DNA of 64,000 nucleotides, from positions 2,968,001 through 3,032,000 of the forward strand of contig NC_015520.1 of NCBI RefSeq assembly GCF_000213255.1, read 5' to 3'. The notes under the pieces were generated by a model that was not told the DNA's origin, ran no database searches, and was given only the letters and a program-made list of their open reading frames with translations. The position numbers were made by a program, and so were the translations under genes. The stretch is from Mahella australiensis 50-1 BON. Lineage in GTDB: Bacteria; Bacillota; Clostridia; Mahellales; Mahellaceae. Below are positions 24,960-32,389 of this stretch, piece after piece (the stretch's first letter is position 1; each line of letters begins with the position of its first letter).

Positions 24960-25510
24960 CAGCCACCCCTCCTGGCTGTCAGGAGTTTTTCCATCACATC
25001 ATCGTGGGGAGTAGCCCCTTTGTATTCGGTAGCACAGTTTTCCCGCACAACTTGGTAAATTTGATACCACAGGTTATTGGCCTGTTTCATGAAGCTTTGA
25101 CTCATGGCCACATAAGGTGACGGGATGGCATTGCCAGTGGTCGGATGCTTAGCAAGAAAGCCAAATTCGGTGATACATTCCTCGCACTGGATCCACCGCG
25201 CCACACTCTGGGCATATTGCTCTATAAGCTGCGCAGGGATAAGGTGAACACACCTGCGTTCCTTAAGCCACTGCCATGTTTTTTCGTATATTTCCACTGC
25301 CAGTGTTGTTTTTCCGTTCTTCTGCTTTGCAGCAAGATAATCCCTCGGTGGCGGCATGCTCTCGCCTTCCAGTTCCTCAGCATCCGTAAACTCCATTACC
25401 ATTAGTTTTCGTCTGCCGGGGTTTCCTTCCAAAATCTTATCCGCCAGAGGCTTTTTCTTCTGTCCTGCGCCGATACGCGCCCCGCCGCGGTAGGTACCGT
25501 CTTTTGCCAT
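24959..25510 (-). CDS. Terminase small subunit (P27 family)
   Basis: A 183-residue small terminase that would recognise the packaging site and load the large subunit. I start it at ATG 25510, after GAGGTG; the longer open frame upstream looks non-coding. The N-terminus is Gly/Lys-rich (GGARIGAGQKKKPLADKILEGNPGRRKL). The rest is helical (VEIYEKTWQWLKER, LIEQYAQSVARW), as in the P27 family. It is far from the large terminase because the methyltransferase and amidoligase genes lie between them. Confidence 0.88.
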   Translation of the reverse strand: MAKDGTYRGGARIGAGQKKKPLADKILEGNPGRRKLMVMEFTDAEELEGESMPPPRDYLAAKQKNGKTTLAVEIYEKTWQWLKERRCVHLIPAQLIEQYAQSVARWIQCEECITEFGFLAKHPTTGNAIPSPYVAMSQSFMKQANNLWYQIYQVVRENCATEYKGATPHDDVMEKLLTARRGG

Positions 25511-25610
25511 ACACATCACCTCGATTCCTATAAAAATAAACGGGGGATATACCCCGTTTGAAACTGCGATTTTTCGCGCGTGACCCCCCGCCCGTTGCAC
25601 GATAAAAAAG

Positions 25611-25988
25611 TCACAGAGATTTTGACCGCCCCTTCCTGTTCCATCTTCCACCTTCTTGTGCAGTGATCTCAGAGTGACAGGAAGTACACAAGGACATAAG
25701 ATTACTCGTTTCATTAGTCCCACCACAGGACAGTGGCTTGATGTGGTGTACTTCTTCGGCCGGGGTAATTCGTCCTTGCTTCTCACAACGCTCGCAGAGA
25801 GGGTGCTCCGCTATGTATCTATCCCTGATACGCTTCCATGTCCTGTTGTATCGTTTCCTCACAGCAGGGTCGCGGTCATAGCGTTCATATCGCTTGGCTT
25901 CATGTTTTGCATGTTCATCACAGAACCTGCCGTCCGTCAGCTTGGGACAGCCGGGATGAGAACAAGGACGCTTGGGCTTAAAGGGCAA
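25611..25988 (-). CDS. HNH endonuclease
   Basis: A 125-residue HNH nuclease. The core is CERCEKQGRITPAEEVHHIK followed by GGTNETSNLMSLCTSCHSE, with two CxxC zinc-binding pairs and the HNH histidines. An extra Cys-rich N-terminus (PCSHPGCPKLTDGRFCDEH) precedes it. I prefer the TTG at 25988, correctly spaced from GAGGTG, over a GTG three codons earlier. HNH proteins next to small terminases support cos-type DNA packaging in HK97-like phages. Confidence 0.9.
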   Translation of the reverse strand: MPFKPKRPCSHPGCPKLTDGRFCDEHAKHEAKRYERYDRDPAVRKRYNRTWKRIRDRYIAEHPLCERCEKQGRITPAEEVHHIKPLSCGGTNETSNLMSLCTSCHSEITAQEGGRWNRKGRSKSL

Positions 25989-26004
25989 TTGGATCACCTC
26001 GCTT

Positions 26005-26045
26005 GGATAAAAGAAAAGCCCCCGCGGGTTCCCCCTCGAAGGCTC
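26005..26045 (-). terminator. Possible terminator between early and late operons
   Basis: On the minus strand a GC-rich structure bounded by AGCC and GGCT and containing GGGGGAACCC is followed by TTTTCTTTT. It lies between the ArpU-type regulator and the HNH gene. The stem is imperfect, so the call is tentative. Confidence 0.4.
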
Positions 26046-26060
26046 TCGTCATAATATTCG

Positions 26061-26079
26061 ATGATATAAACTATATCAT
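26061..26079. promoter_or_regulatory. Palindrome in the presumed late promoter region
   Basis: An 8-bp perfect inverted repeat, ATGATATA and TATATCAT around three bases, lies in the only gap between the regulator gene and the late operon. It may be an operator or activator site for the ArpU-type protein encoded directly upstream. No clear -35 element is visible. Confidence 0.4.
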
Positions 26080-26116
26080 ACGGGAAGGCAAACATTCCCT
26101 CGTAATTCCCTCATAT

Positions 26117-26566
26117 TTATCCGAACAACATGCTGCGTAGGTGATTCAGCGCTGCTGCCCGTAGACGTTCTACCTGGCTTTCACTGTAGTTTAGTTCATT
26201 CATAAGCCGGTATGTAGCGCCGGACTTCTGATCGTTACCCATGTAAAACTCGGCAAGTATATGCTGCTCGGTATCTGTGAGGCTCGACCATGCCGGTTCA
26301 AACCAAGACATGTACTCCAGTGCCTGAGTGTATCTTTCTCGCAGTATGTCCAGCTTATCAAGCTGTGCAACCAGCTTGTCGGTACCTGCCTGAGGATTCC
26401 TTTCAGATGGCAGACCGGAAAGCTTTGGCGACCTGGGGGAAGCCATTTTCTCATACACATCCTTGATCTCCTGCGGAGTATTGTTGATGATAAACCGCAT
26501 ATTGTTATAGTCTCGGATGGCGGCAATAGTCGCTGCATTCTTATTTATATACTTTAGCGCAATCAT
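26117..26566 (-). CDS. DUF1492/ArpU-type phage transcriptional regulator
   Basis: A 149-residue protein with a C-terminal sigma-region-4-like helix-turn-helix (TDTEQHILAEFYMGN, YRLMNELNYSESQVERLR). It resembles DUF1492/ArpU/RinA-type proteins, which activate late phage transcription. It is the last gene of the early region and lies immediately before the gap preceding the late genes, which fits this role. Its start overlaps the stop of the helicase gene by four bases. Confidence 0.85.
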   Translation of the reverse strand: MIALKYINKNAATIAAIRDYNNMRFIINNTPQEIKDVYEKMASPRSPKLSGLPSERNPQAGTDKLVAQLDKLDILRERYTQALEYMSWFEPAWSSLTDTEQHILAEFYMGNDQKSGATYRLMNELNYSESQVERLRAAALNHLRSMLFG

Positions 26567-27918
26567 ATGAGCGCCTCCTTTAGGTTTGCTTTGACCGCAT
26601 CGATAAGTGCGGCCTGGGTTTTATCTTTTCGCTTTAGAGTTTTCATAACTTGTTCGTCAATTGTGTCCTTCGCGACGATGTGATGAATTATCACTGTATC
26701 CCTTTGACCTTGTCTCCAAAGGCGGGCATTAGTCTGCTGGTATAGCTCCAGTGACCATGTTAGCCCGAACCATACAAGGCTAGAACCGCCGGCCTGCAGA
26801 TTTAGTCCGTGTCCTGCGGATGCGGGATGGATAACGGCTACCGGGATTTCACCATCATTCCACCGTTTTATGGATTCGGCGTTATCCAACCGGATAGCCG
26901 GAAAGCGCTCCATTATCCGTTCAAGGTCGTGCTTATACCAGTAGGCTATAAGCACCGGTTTCCCATTTGCTGCTTCAATAATATCCTCTAAAGCGTCCAG
27001 CTTGCGATCATGAAGGCGGACAACCCCGCCGTTGCCGTCATAGACCGCACCGTTTGCCATTTGAAGCAGTTTATTACTCAATGCGGCAGCATTGACTGCA
27101 TCGATTACCTTGCCTTTGAGTGAAAGCACCATTTCCGACTTCATGATTTCATAATGCTGTCGTTCATCCTTTGATAGATGGACTGGAATTTCATTTATCA
27201 CCAAATCGGGCAACTTCAGATAATCAGTGTTTTTCATGCTGATAGTAATATCAGAAATAAGCCGATATATGGCTTCCTCCGCACCGGGCTTCGGCTTATA
27301 GGTAAATATGACCTGCTGATTCCGTTTATCCGGTACAAAATAGGCATATCGGAAATGGGATATATACCTTCCGAGCCGCTTACCCATATCAAGGATGCCG
27401 ATCTCGGCCCATAAGTCCATCAATCCGTTGCTTGAGGGCGTTCCTGTTAAACCGACGATTCTTTTTACATTTGGCCGTACTTTTCTAAGCGCCCTGAACC
27501 GCTTTGAGGTATGAGATTTAAATGATGACAACTCATCGATAACCACCATGTCATAATCGAATGGTAAGCCGCTATCGTTGATGAGCCAATCCACATTTTC
27601 CCGGTTTATAAGATATACCTGCGCTCTCTGCAGAAGGGCGGCTTTTCGCTGGGCTTCACTGCCTACGGCGACTGAATAGGTAAGTCCATTCAGGTGATCC
27701 CATTTTTCGATTTCTGCAGGCCAAGTGTCTCGTGCAACTCGAAGCGGAGCAATAATTAACGCCTTGCGAATCAAGAAGCTGTCCAATGTCAGATCGAAGA
27801 TGGCCGTCAAAGTAATGACACTTTTACCAAGACCCATTTCCAGAAGTATTGCCGCGATTGGATGGCTTAGTATGAAATTGGTGGCATATTCCTGATATTC
27901 ATGTGGTTCGTATTTCAT
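26563..27918 (-). CDS. SNF2-type DEAD/DEAH helicase
   Basis: A 451-residue superfamily 2 helicase. The Walker A segment is LEMGLGKSVITL, motif II is VVIDELSSFK, motif III is GLTGTPSSNG and motif VI is QTNARLWRQGQRDTV. It starts at ATG 27918 after GGAGGAATGCTGG. It overlaps the VRR-NUC gene by 20 bases, a pairing very common in clostridial and lactococcal phages, where the helicase and nuclease probably act together in replication or recombination. The accessory DNA-binding domains of chromosomal SNF2 proteins are absent. Confidence 0.93.
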   Translation of the reverse strand: MKYEPHEYQEYATNFILSHPIAAILLEMGLGKSVITLTAIFDLTLDSFLIRKALIIAPLRVARDTWPAEIEKWDHLNGLTYSVAVGSEAQRKAALLQRAQVYLINRENVDWLINDSGLPFDYDMVVIDELSSFKSHTSKRFRALRKVRPNVKRIVGLTGTPSSNGLMDLWAEIGILDMGKRLGRYISHFRYAYFVPDKRNQQVIFTYKPKPGAEEAIYRLISDITISMKNTDYLKLPDLVINEIPVHLSKDERQHYEIMKSEMVLSLKGKVIDAVNAAALSNKLLQMANGAVYDGNGGVVRLHDRKLDALEDIIEAANGKPVLIAYWYKHDLERIMERFPAIRLDNAESIKRWNDGEIPVAVIHPASAGHGLNLQAGGSSLVWFGLTWSLELYQQTNARLWRQGQRDTVIIHHIVAKDTIDEQVMKTLKRKDKTQAALIDAVKANLKEALI

Positions 27919-28180
27919 CCAGCATTCCTCCAATCTGACTCTCGTCGTCGATAACATAAACCTTAAACCCTAATTGTCGAAGCATTTCATGCCTTCGTTT
28001 CTGTAACGGTCGAGGTTTTGATCCACTCGCTTTTATTTCAGCAAATGCGATGATTCCCCCCGGCAGGAGGAGCAGCCTGTCCGGTACTCCATTAAAACCG
28101 GGGGATATAAATTTTAAAGCAAGTCCTCCTGCTGTCTTGACCGCTTTTATCAACTTTTGCTCGATATATTTCTCTCTCAT
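27899..28180 (-). CDS. VRR-NUC domain nuclease
   Basis: A 93-residue minimal VRR-NUC protein of the PD-(D/E)XK superfamily. The motifs are FNGVPDRLLLLPGG (acidic metal ligand), IAFAEIKASG (E-x-K) and LQKRRHEMLRQLGF. I start it at ATG 28180 after GGAGGTGCTC. Stand-alone VRR-NUC proteins of this size can be structure-specific nucleases. It precedes the SNF2-type helicase gene. Confidence 0.92.
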   Translation of the reverse strand: MREKYIEQKLIKAVKTAGGLALKFISPGFNGVPDRLLLLPGGIIAFAEIKASGSKPRPLQKRRHEMLRQLGFKVYVIDDESQIGGMLDEIRTT

Positions 28181-28261
28181 GAGCACCTCCAGGTGTTCCC
28201 GAAATCCAAAAAATCTCTTACGCGCGTATATGCGTGTTTTCTTGCAATATATAGCCCTTTT

Positions 28262-28456
28262 TCTTTGCTATTATTTTTAATAGTAATCATTGGAACAATG
28301 GAACACAGGTCATAAAGCACCGCGCTAATTAATGAGCTGGCGCTTGTTCCAATGTTGTGTTCCAAAAGGCTGTTTTTGGCACATGGGAACAGGATTTTTT
28401 GTTCCTGACTTCACACATGTTCCAAAGCACGGTCTCTTGGAACAGAGTCAGGAACA
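28262..28456. other. Candidate replication origin with GGAACA repeats
   Basis: Nine copies of GGAACA/TGTTCC occur in 165 bases (28292, 28300, 28345, 28358, 28386, 28400, 28418, 28439, 28451), including the inverted pair 28386/28400. An AT-rich inverted repeat (TATTATTTTTAATA, about 28269) lies at one side. The cluster spans the gap between the primase/helicase and VRR-NUC genes and enters the end of the former. No ribosomal or tRNA structure explains it. The origin assignment is inference from iteron-like spacing and location. Confidence 0.35.
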
Positions 28457-30798
28457 GCCGCGCGGACATACACCCATTGCGGGCCGTATAACGGGATGCG
28501 CTCCTTTTTCGGTGCTATCTTCCATTCGCCAATTCCCGACATTATTGCAGAGATCTCGTTGCTGTCCATGCGTTTACAATTAGCGCGGTCTTTACCAAAG
28601 CACTCACACCAAATCTCAAGGTTGGAAACTGAGGTGCGTCTGCGGACGCCTGCTTTCCGGCTTTCTCCAAATTCGGTGCCATTTATATAAGCCCTGCGCT
28701 CATATAAGTCCATCGTGTCCCAATCTTCCGGCAGGAGCATATCTAGATAATCGCGTACGAGACCGTCGCGCTCATCAGATTCCATCGCTTCCCGCTGTTC
28801 CTCTTTAGCAAGTTTTTCAAGGCCGGGATCTAAATACAACTTTTCGCCCGCTTTAACATACGCAAGCGCTTCTGCCCATATCTGCAAGACTTCACTCTGC
28901 GCGAGCTGCCAAGACTTCTTTGTCCCATTGCCAGGTGTTTTTACCGGCCAGAAGCGGCGGTTGCCGGTAGTATCCCGAAGATATCCTTTCTCGGCATTGG
29001 TGGTTCCGAAGAAAACGCACTGCCGCATGTGCGGTGTTGCCCGGCGCCCGAAGCTGGCTCGGTAGATATCATTTTGCCGGGAAAGGAAGCTGCGGAGTGT
29101 TTCTAATTCAGCCTTCTTCAACCCAGCGAGTTCTCCAATCTCCAGTATCCAATAGCCCTGGAGCTTTTCAGCTGCTGTCTTGTCTTTGGTGTCCGATAGC
29201 GAGAGACTGTCAGAAAACCACTCTCCACCCAGCTTGGCAATTAAGGTGCTTTTGCCTCCACCCTGTGGGCCGTTTAGCACCAGCATGGAGTCAAATTTGA
29301 TGCCGGGCGTCAGGACACGTGCAATTGCGGCGCACAGGGTCTTTCTTGTGACAGAGCGTACATATGCGTTGTCGACAGCGCCAAGGTAATCGACCAGCAG
29401 TGTATCCACGCGCGGGATACCGTCCCATTCAGGCAGAGTATCTATAAACTCGCGTATCGGATGATATGATCGGTCATCAGCCACCTTTGTAACTGCAATC
29501 TCATAATTTCGAGCAGAGAAGGTTCCGTAGCGGCTGTCGATATAACTGATTAGCTGGGCATCATCTGCGTCCCGCCAGAATCTTGATGGATGCTGCCACG
29601 GCACTTCACCCTTAATTTCCAAGCTGTCGGAGAGCTGGTTGAACACAATCCCCTTGAGCGCGGGGTCATTTTCAATAATCAACGTGAGATTGCGGAGGGT
29701 GTTCTTTACCGCGCCATTCTTCTCAAGCTCCAGCTGCTTTTGCCAGTTTTCATTATTAAACTCCGATTTAGCCTGCGCCTTGCGTTCCTCGGCGAATTGC
29801 TCCTTGACGCGTTCATCCTTAATCGCCAGCTCCGTCATTGCTCTAAAAGACGGAAGTTTACCGGGTGGAGTATCCTCGGTTGTTTTATCATCCAGATCGC
29901 GGAATCGATGTATACGCACAAGGTCAAACGAGTTGAGCAGCTTTCCGCATGCCGGGTCAGTGGCATGGTGACTATAGGCAAACTTTCCGTCGTATATGAC
30001 CAGGCCTGCCGAAGAATCAGCAGGAATATAATCGTACCTTCCGTGGATTGCGCTTGGCTCATATACATCAGAAAGAAACTCTTCTATTGCTTCCATGATG
30101 GAATACGCTCTGCAAAACGCCCCCACTGCACCTTCCTTTGTCAGCGGATCAGCTTGACGGGTTATCTGCCGCCGCACAATCTCTGATTGCCGTGATGACA
30201 CCGGCCATGTAGAGGTATCTCGCCAGTCAGCATATTTGGAAAGATACACGTCCGGATCAAGCAGAGTTCCATCTTTCTCCCGAAATACAAACTCGCCGTC
30301 GGATGGCGTCGACGGCCAGTACATTAACCGCGAAGCTTCATAGGTGGTATCATCGAACAGATCAATTCCGATTTCTTTTGCCACCATGCGGCCTAACGCT
30401 GGATATTCGTCCTCGCTGACCTCGCGGGAAAGGGGTACGATTAGCCGAAGTCTCGGAGCCTCAGGCGTATGCTTATGCGTGGAATATACACAGCACTGCC
30501 AGTCATGGAGAGACTCAATCATATCCCAAGTATCGGACTTTGCATAATCCATATCCAGGGTAAGCATCGAGCGGCATAGCACATAACCGTTTCTGCGCTT
30601 GCCCTCGCGAAGGACTCCTCCTACGAAACCACCCACATCCTTAATTGCGTCTTGACGGGCACGGTTCATCTTACGGAACTCCGACACCGTTTCAGTTGTA
30701 CGCTTTGTGGTACGGACGGTGTTTTTGAAGTCCTCCCATGTGATGTCACGATTCTTCCACTTTCTGTCCATACGGCTGTTTCCGACCGCTATCTTCAT
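28411..30798 (-). CDS. VapE-type primase/helicase
   Basis: A 795-residue replication protein. The N-terminal 220 residues resemble a primase-like domain with LTLDMDYAKS (Asp-x-Asp) and HTPEAPRLRLIVPLSREV. The C-terminal virulence-associated-E domain is an SF3-like ATPase with NGPQGGGKSTLIAKLGG (Walker A) and YWILEIGELAGLKKAE (Walker B). A linker with QWQ-like charged segments joins them. The stop overlaps a cluster of GGAACA repeats. In this phage family the protein replaces separate primase and DnaB-type helicase genes. Confidence 0.93.
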   Translation of the reverse strand: MKIAVGNSRMDRKWKNRDITWEDFKNTVRTTKRTTETVSEFRKMNRARQDAIKDVGGFVGGVLREGKRRNGYVLCRSMLTLDMDYAKSDTWDMIESLHDWQCCVYSTHKHTPEAPRLRLIVPLSREVSEDEYPALGRMVAKEIGIDLFDDTTYEASRLMYWPSTPSDGEFVFREKDGTLLDPDVYLSKYADWRDTSTWPVSSRQSEIVRRQITRQADPLTKEGAVGAFCRAYSIMEAIEEFLSDVYEPSAIHGRYDYIPADSSAGLVIYDGKFAYSHHATDPACGKLLNSFDLVRIHRFRDLDDKTTEDTPPGKLPSFRAMTELAIKDERVKEQFAEERKAQAKSEFNNENWQKQLELEKNGAVKNTLRNLTLIIENDPALKGIVFNQLSDSLEIKGEVPWQHPSRFWRDADDAQLISYIDSRYGTFSARNYEIAVTKVADDRSYHPIREFIDTLPEWDGIPRVDTLLVDYLGAVDNAYVRSVTRKTLCAAIARVLTPGIKFDSMLVLNGPQGGGKSTLIAKLGGEWFSDSLSLSDTKDKTAAEKLQGYWILEIGELAGLKKAELETLRSFLSRQNDIYRASFGRRATPHMRQCVFFGTTNAEKGYLRDTTGNRRFWPVKTPGNGTKKSWQLAQSEVLQIWAEALAYVKAGEKLYLDPGLEKLAKEEQREAMESDERDGLVRDYLDMLLPEDWDTMDLYERRAYINGTEFGESRKAGVRRRTSVSNLEIWCECFGKDRANCKRMDSNEISAIMSGIGEWKIAPKKERIPLYGPQWVYVRAAVPDSVPRDRALEHV

Positions 30799-31220
30799 AT
30801 CCGCTCCACCTCATCGCAGTTTTCCGTAAAGTATCTGATTGGAATATGCCGCCGTTTTGCTTTATCGATTTCGGCGGCCATCCCCGGAGAAATGTTGCTA
30901 CCAAATACCCAGAGTTCATCACATTTACACAGCCACACCATACCAAAAAACAAGCCAAGTCTCCGCTGCACCGGATCGCTGTCGTCCAATACCTGCGGGT
31001 AAAGCAGGTGTGGTGCGAACGGAATCGCGCTTTCATTCACTGCAAACTTTAAATATCTCTTGGCGTTTATGGTATTGCGCTTGATGTCGCCTGCATAGGG
31101 AGAACAAATGAATACACAGGGTTTCCGGCCTTTCGCAATTTCCTCGCGGATAATATTTTCCAGCGCTTCTGCAGCAGTGGGATCAGGATATCCTTCTGCA
31201 TTAAATTTGCTGATGTGCAT
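30795..31220 (-). CDS. DUF4406-like / nucleoside deoxyribosyltransferase-fold protein
   Basis: A 141-residue protein with KPCVFICSPYAGDIKRN, RYLKFAVNESAIPFAPHLLYPQ and CDELWVFGSNISPGMAAEI. This pattern (SPYxG, DELWVFG, SxGMxxEI) marks the DUF4406/DUF7768 branch of the nucleoside 2-deoxyribosyltransferase fold. The ATG at 31220 overlaps the preceding stop region. A nucleotide-salvage role is plausible in a replication operon, but the activity of phage members is not established. Confidence 0.8.
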   Translation of the reverse strand: MHISKFNAEGYPDPTAAEALENIIREEIAKGRKPCVFICSPYAGDIKRNTINAKRYLKFAVNESAIPFAPHLLYPQVLDDSDPVQRRLGLFFGMVWLCKCDELWVFGSNISPGMAAEIDKAKRRHIPIRYFTENCDEVERI

Positions 31221-31221
31221 T

Positions 31222-31500
31222 TTAATCACCACTATACAGCAACGCGTCCGCGGCATCTGCATCTGTGATGCCTGTTTCTTGCACAAGCTGTGCTTTGAAC
31301 CGCTCAAGTTCACCCTTGAGATACCCGTTCTCGGCTGCCAGCGTCTCGGCCTTGGTTTCAAACCTTATCCCTTCAGTAAGGCCATTAATTACAGCAAAGG
31401 TTAAGCAAAAGATGCAAAGATACATTAATACGCAGGGAAGCGCGGATGCTATTTTTGAAATGAGTTTTCCCCCAGGTTTCGTTTTCATTTCTCTTTCCAT
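31222..31500 (-). CDS. Small membrane-anchored coiled-coil protein
   Basis: A 92-residue protein with one transmembrane segment (about residues 18-40, LPCVLMYLCIFCLTFAVING) followed by a heptad-rich helix (ETLAAENGYLKGELERFKAQ). It has a positively charged N-terminus, so the helix probably faces outward or into the cytoplasm depending on topology. It begins next to the antirepressor stop with GAGGT upstream. Function unknown; it may be a superinfection or membrane-tethering factor. Confidence 0.55.
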   Translation of the reverse strand: MEREMKTKPGGKLISKIASALPCVLMYLCIFCLTFAVINGLTEGIRFETKAETLAAENGYLKGELERFKAQLVQETGITDADAADALLYSGD

Positions 31501-31501
31501 G

Positions 31502-32302
31502 TCACATTACCTCAAATTCAAGGCTTTGTTCGATAAGCGGCAGATAGCCATGGGACTTAAGCAGTTCGTAGATAAAGAGGCGGCCTTTCTGTGTCCAGTA
31601 AGTATGGACTTTCGCGTGATACTCACCATCGCTGCCCAGATAGTTATGGGTTTTGGTGCAGGTATATCCGTTCTGCGCATATTTTTGATACAGAAGCCAG
31701 ATGTTGCCCTGCTTGTACTGCACTCCGAGGGTGTGAAGATACTCATTAAGCCATTGACCGGACTTCCCATAATCTTTTGCGATAGTAGTAATTGCAACAG
31801 CATCTTTGCAGTTTAGGATAACATCATAGTAACTGGCCTTTGGTTTCATCTCAGCAATTTGCTGTCTTTGGATGTGAACTGTTTCTGTAAGAGCAGCATT
31901 TCTTGTCCGCTCAGCCTTAAGCTCCTGAAGTGCCATGATCAAAAGATCAGGATCGGCAAGCAGTTCATCCACGGCATATACTCCATGCCTTCGGATGGAA
32001 GGAAGGACTTCATGAGTCACCCAGTGCTTAAACTTCTTCGCTTCAGGTTTGCGGGAAAGCAGGATAACGTTATAAAGCCCGCTCTCGCTAATAACTGTAA
32101 TTGGCTCATTGCTTCGTGACCCTAAGTATTGTTTAGGGTCAACTTTCATTTGCTCGTCCTCGTCCAGCCTATCTGCAATCATGCTGGGATTCGAAAGCTC
32201 GAGTACATCACAGACATCCTTTAGAACCCACCACGTTTCCCCGCCGCGTTGGACAGTCCGAATATCCTTGCCTTCGTAATTGAATACTGTCAGTTCGTTC
32301 AT
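31502..32302 (-). CDS. Phage antirepressor (BRO-N plus KilA-C domains)
   Basis: A 266-residue protein. Residues 1-110 are a BRO-N domain (VFNYEGKDIRTVQRGGETWW, FKHWVTHEVLPSIRRHGVY). The C-terminal region is a KilA-C/ANT domain (YYDVILNCKDAVAITTIAKD, YGKSGQWLNEYLHTLGVQY). I start it at ATG 32302 after AGGAGGTTCAAT. It lies between replication genes rather than beside a repressor, and no CI-type repressor is seen nearby, so its target in this prophage is unclear. Confidence 0.9.
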   Translation of the reverse strand: MNELTVFNYEGKDIRTVQRGGETWWVLKDVCDVLELSNPSMIADRLDEDEQMKVDPKQYLGSRSNEPITVISESGLYNVILLSRKPEAKKFKHWVTHEVLPSIRRHGVYAVDELLADPDLLIMALQELKAERTRNAALTETVHIQRQQIAEMKPKASYYDVILNCKDAVAITTIAKDYGKSGQWLNEYLHTLGVQYKQGNIWLLYQKYAQNGYTCTKTHNYLGSDGEYHAKVHTYWTQKGRLFIYELLKSHGYLPLIEQSLEFEVM

Positions 32303-32389
32303 ATTGAACCTCCTAAAAATATGGATTCGGAGCGATAATATGCTCCTGCCCATATGCGAAAATCAGAAGTAATTCGAACCCCCCCACAA

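Noticed and set aside
24959-25786. Long version of the small terminase with 92 additional N-terminal residues
   Set aside because: The extra part has no family similarity, whereas ATG 25510 has a correctly spaced GAGGTG and begins the typical Gly-rich P27 N-terminus.
28177-28365. A 62-codon minus-strand frame between the primase/helicase and VRR-NUC genes
   Set aside because: It needs a TTG start without a good ribosome binding site, has no recognised homology, and lies over the repeat cluster which explains the region better.
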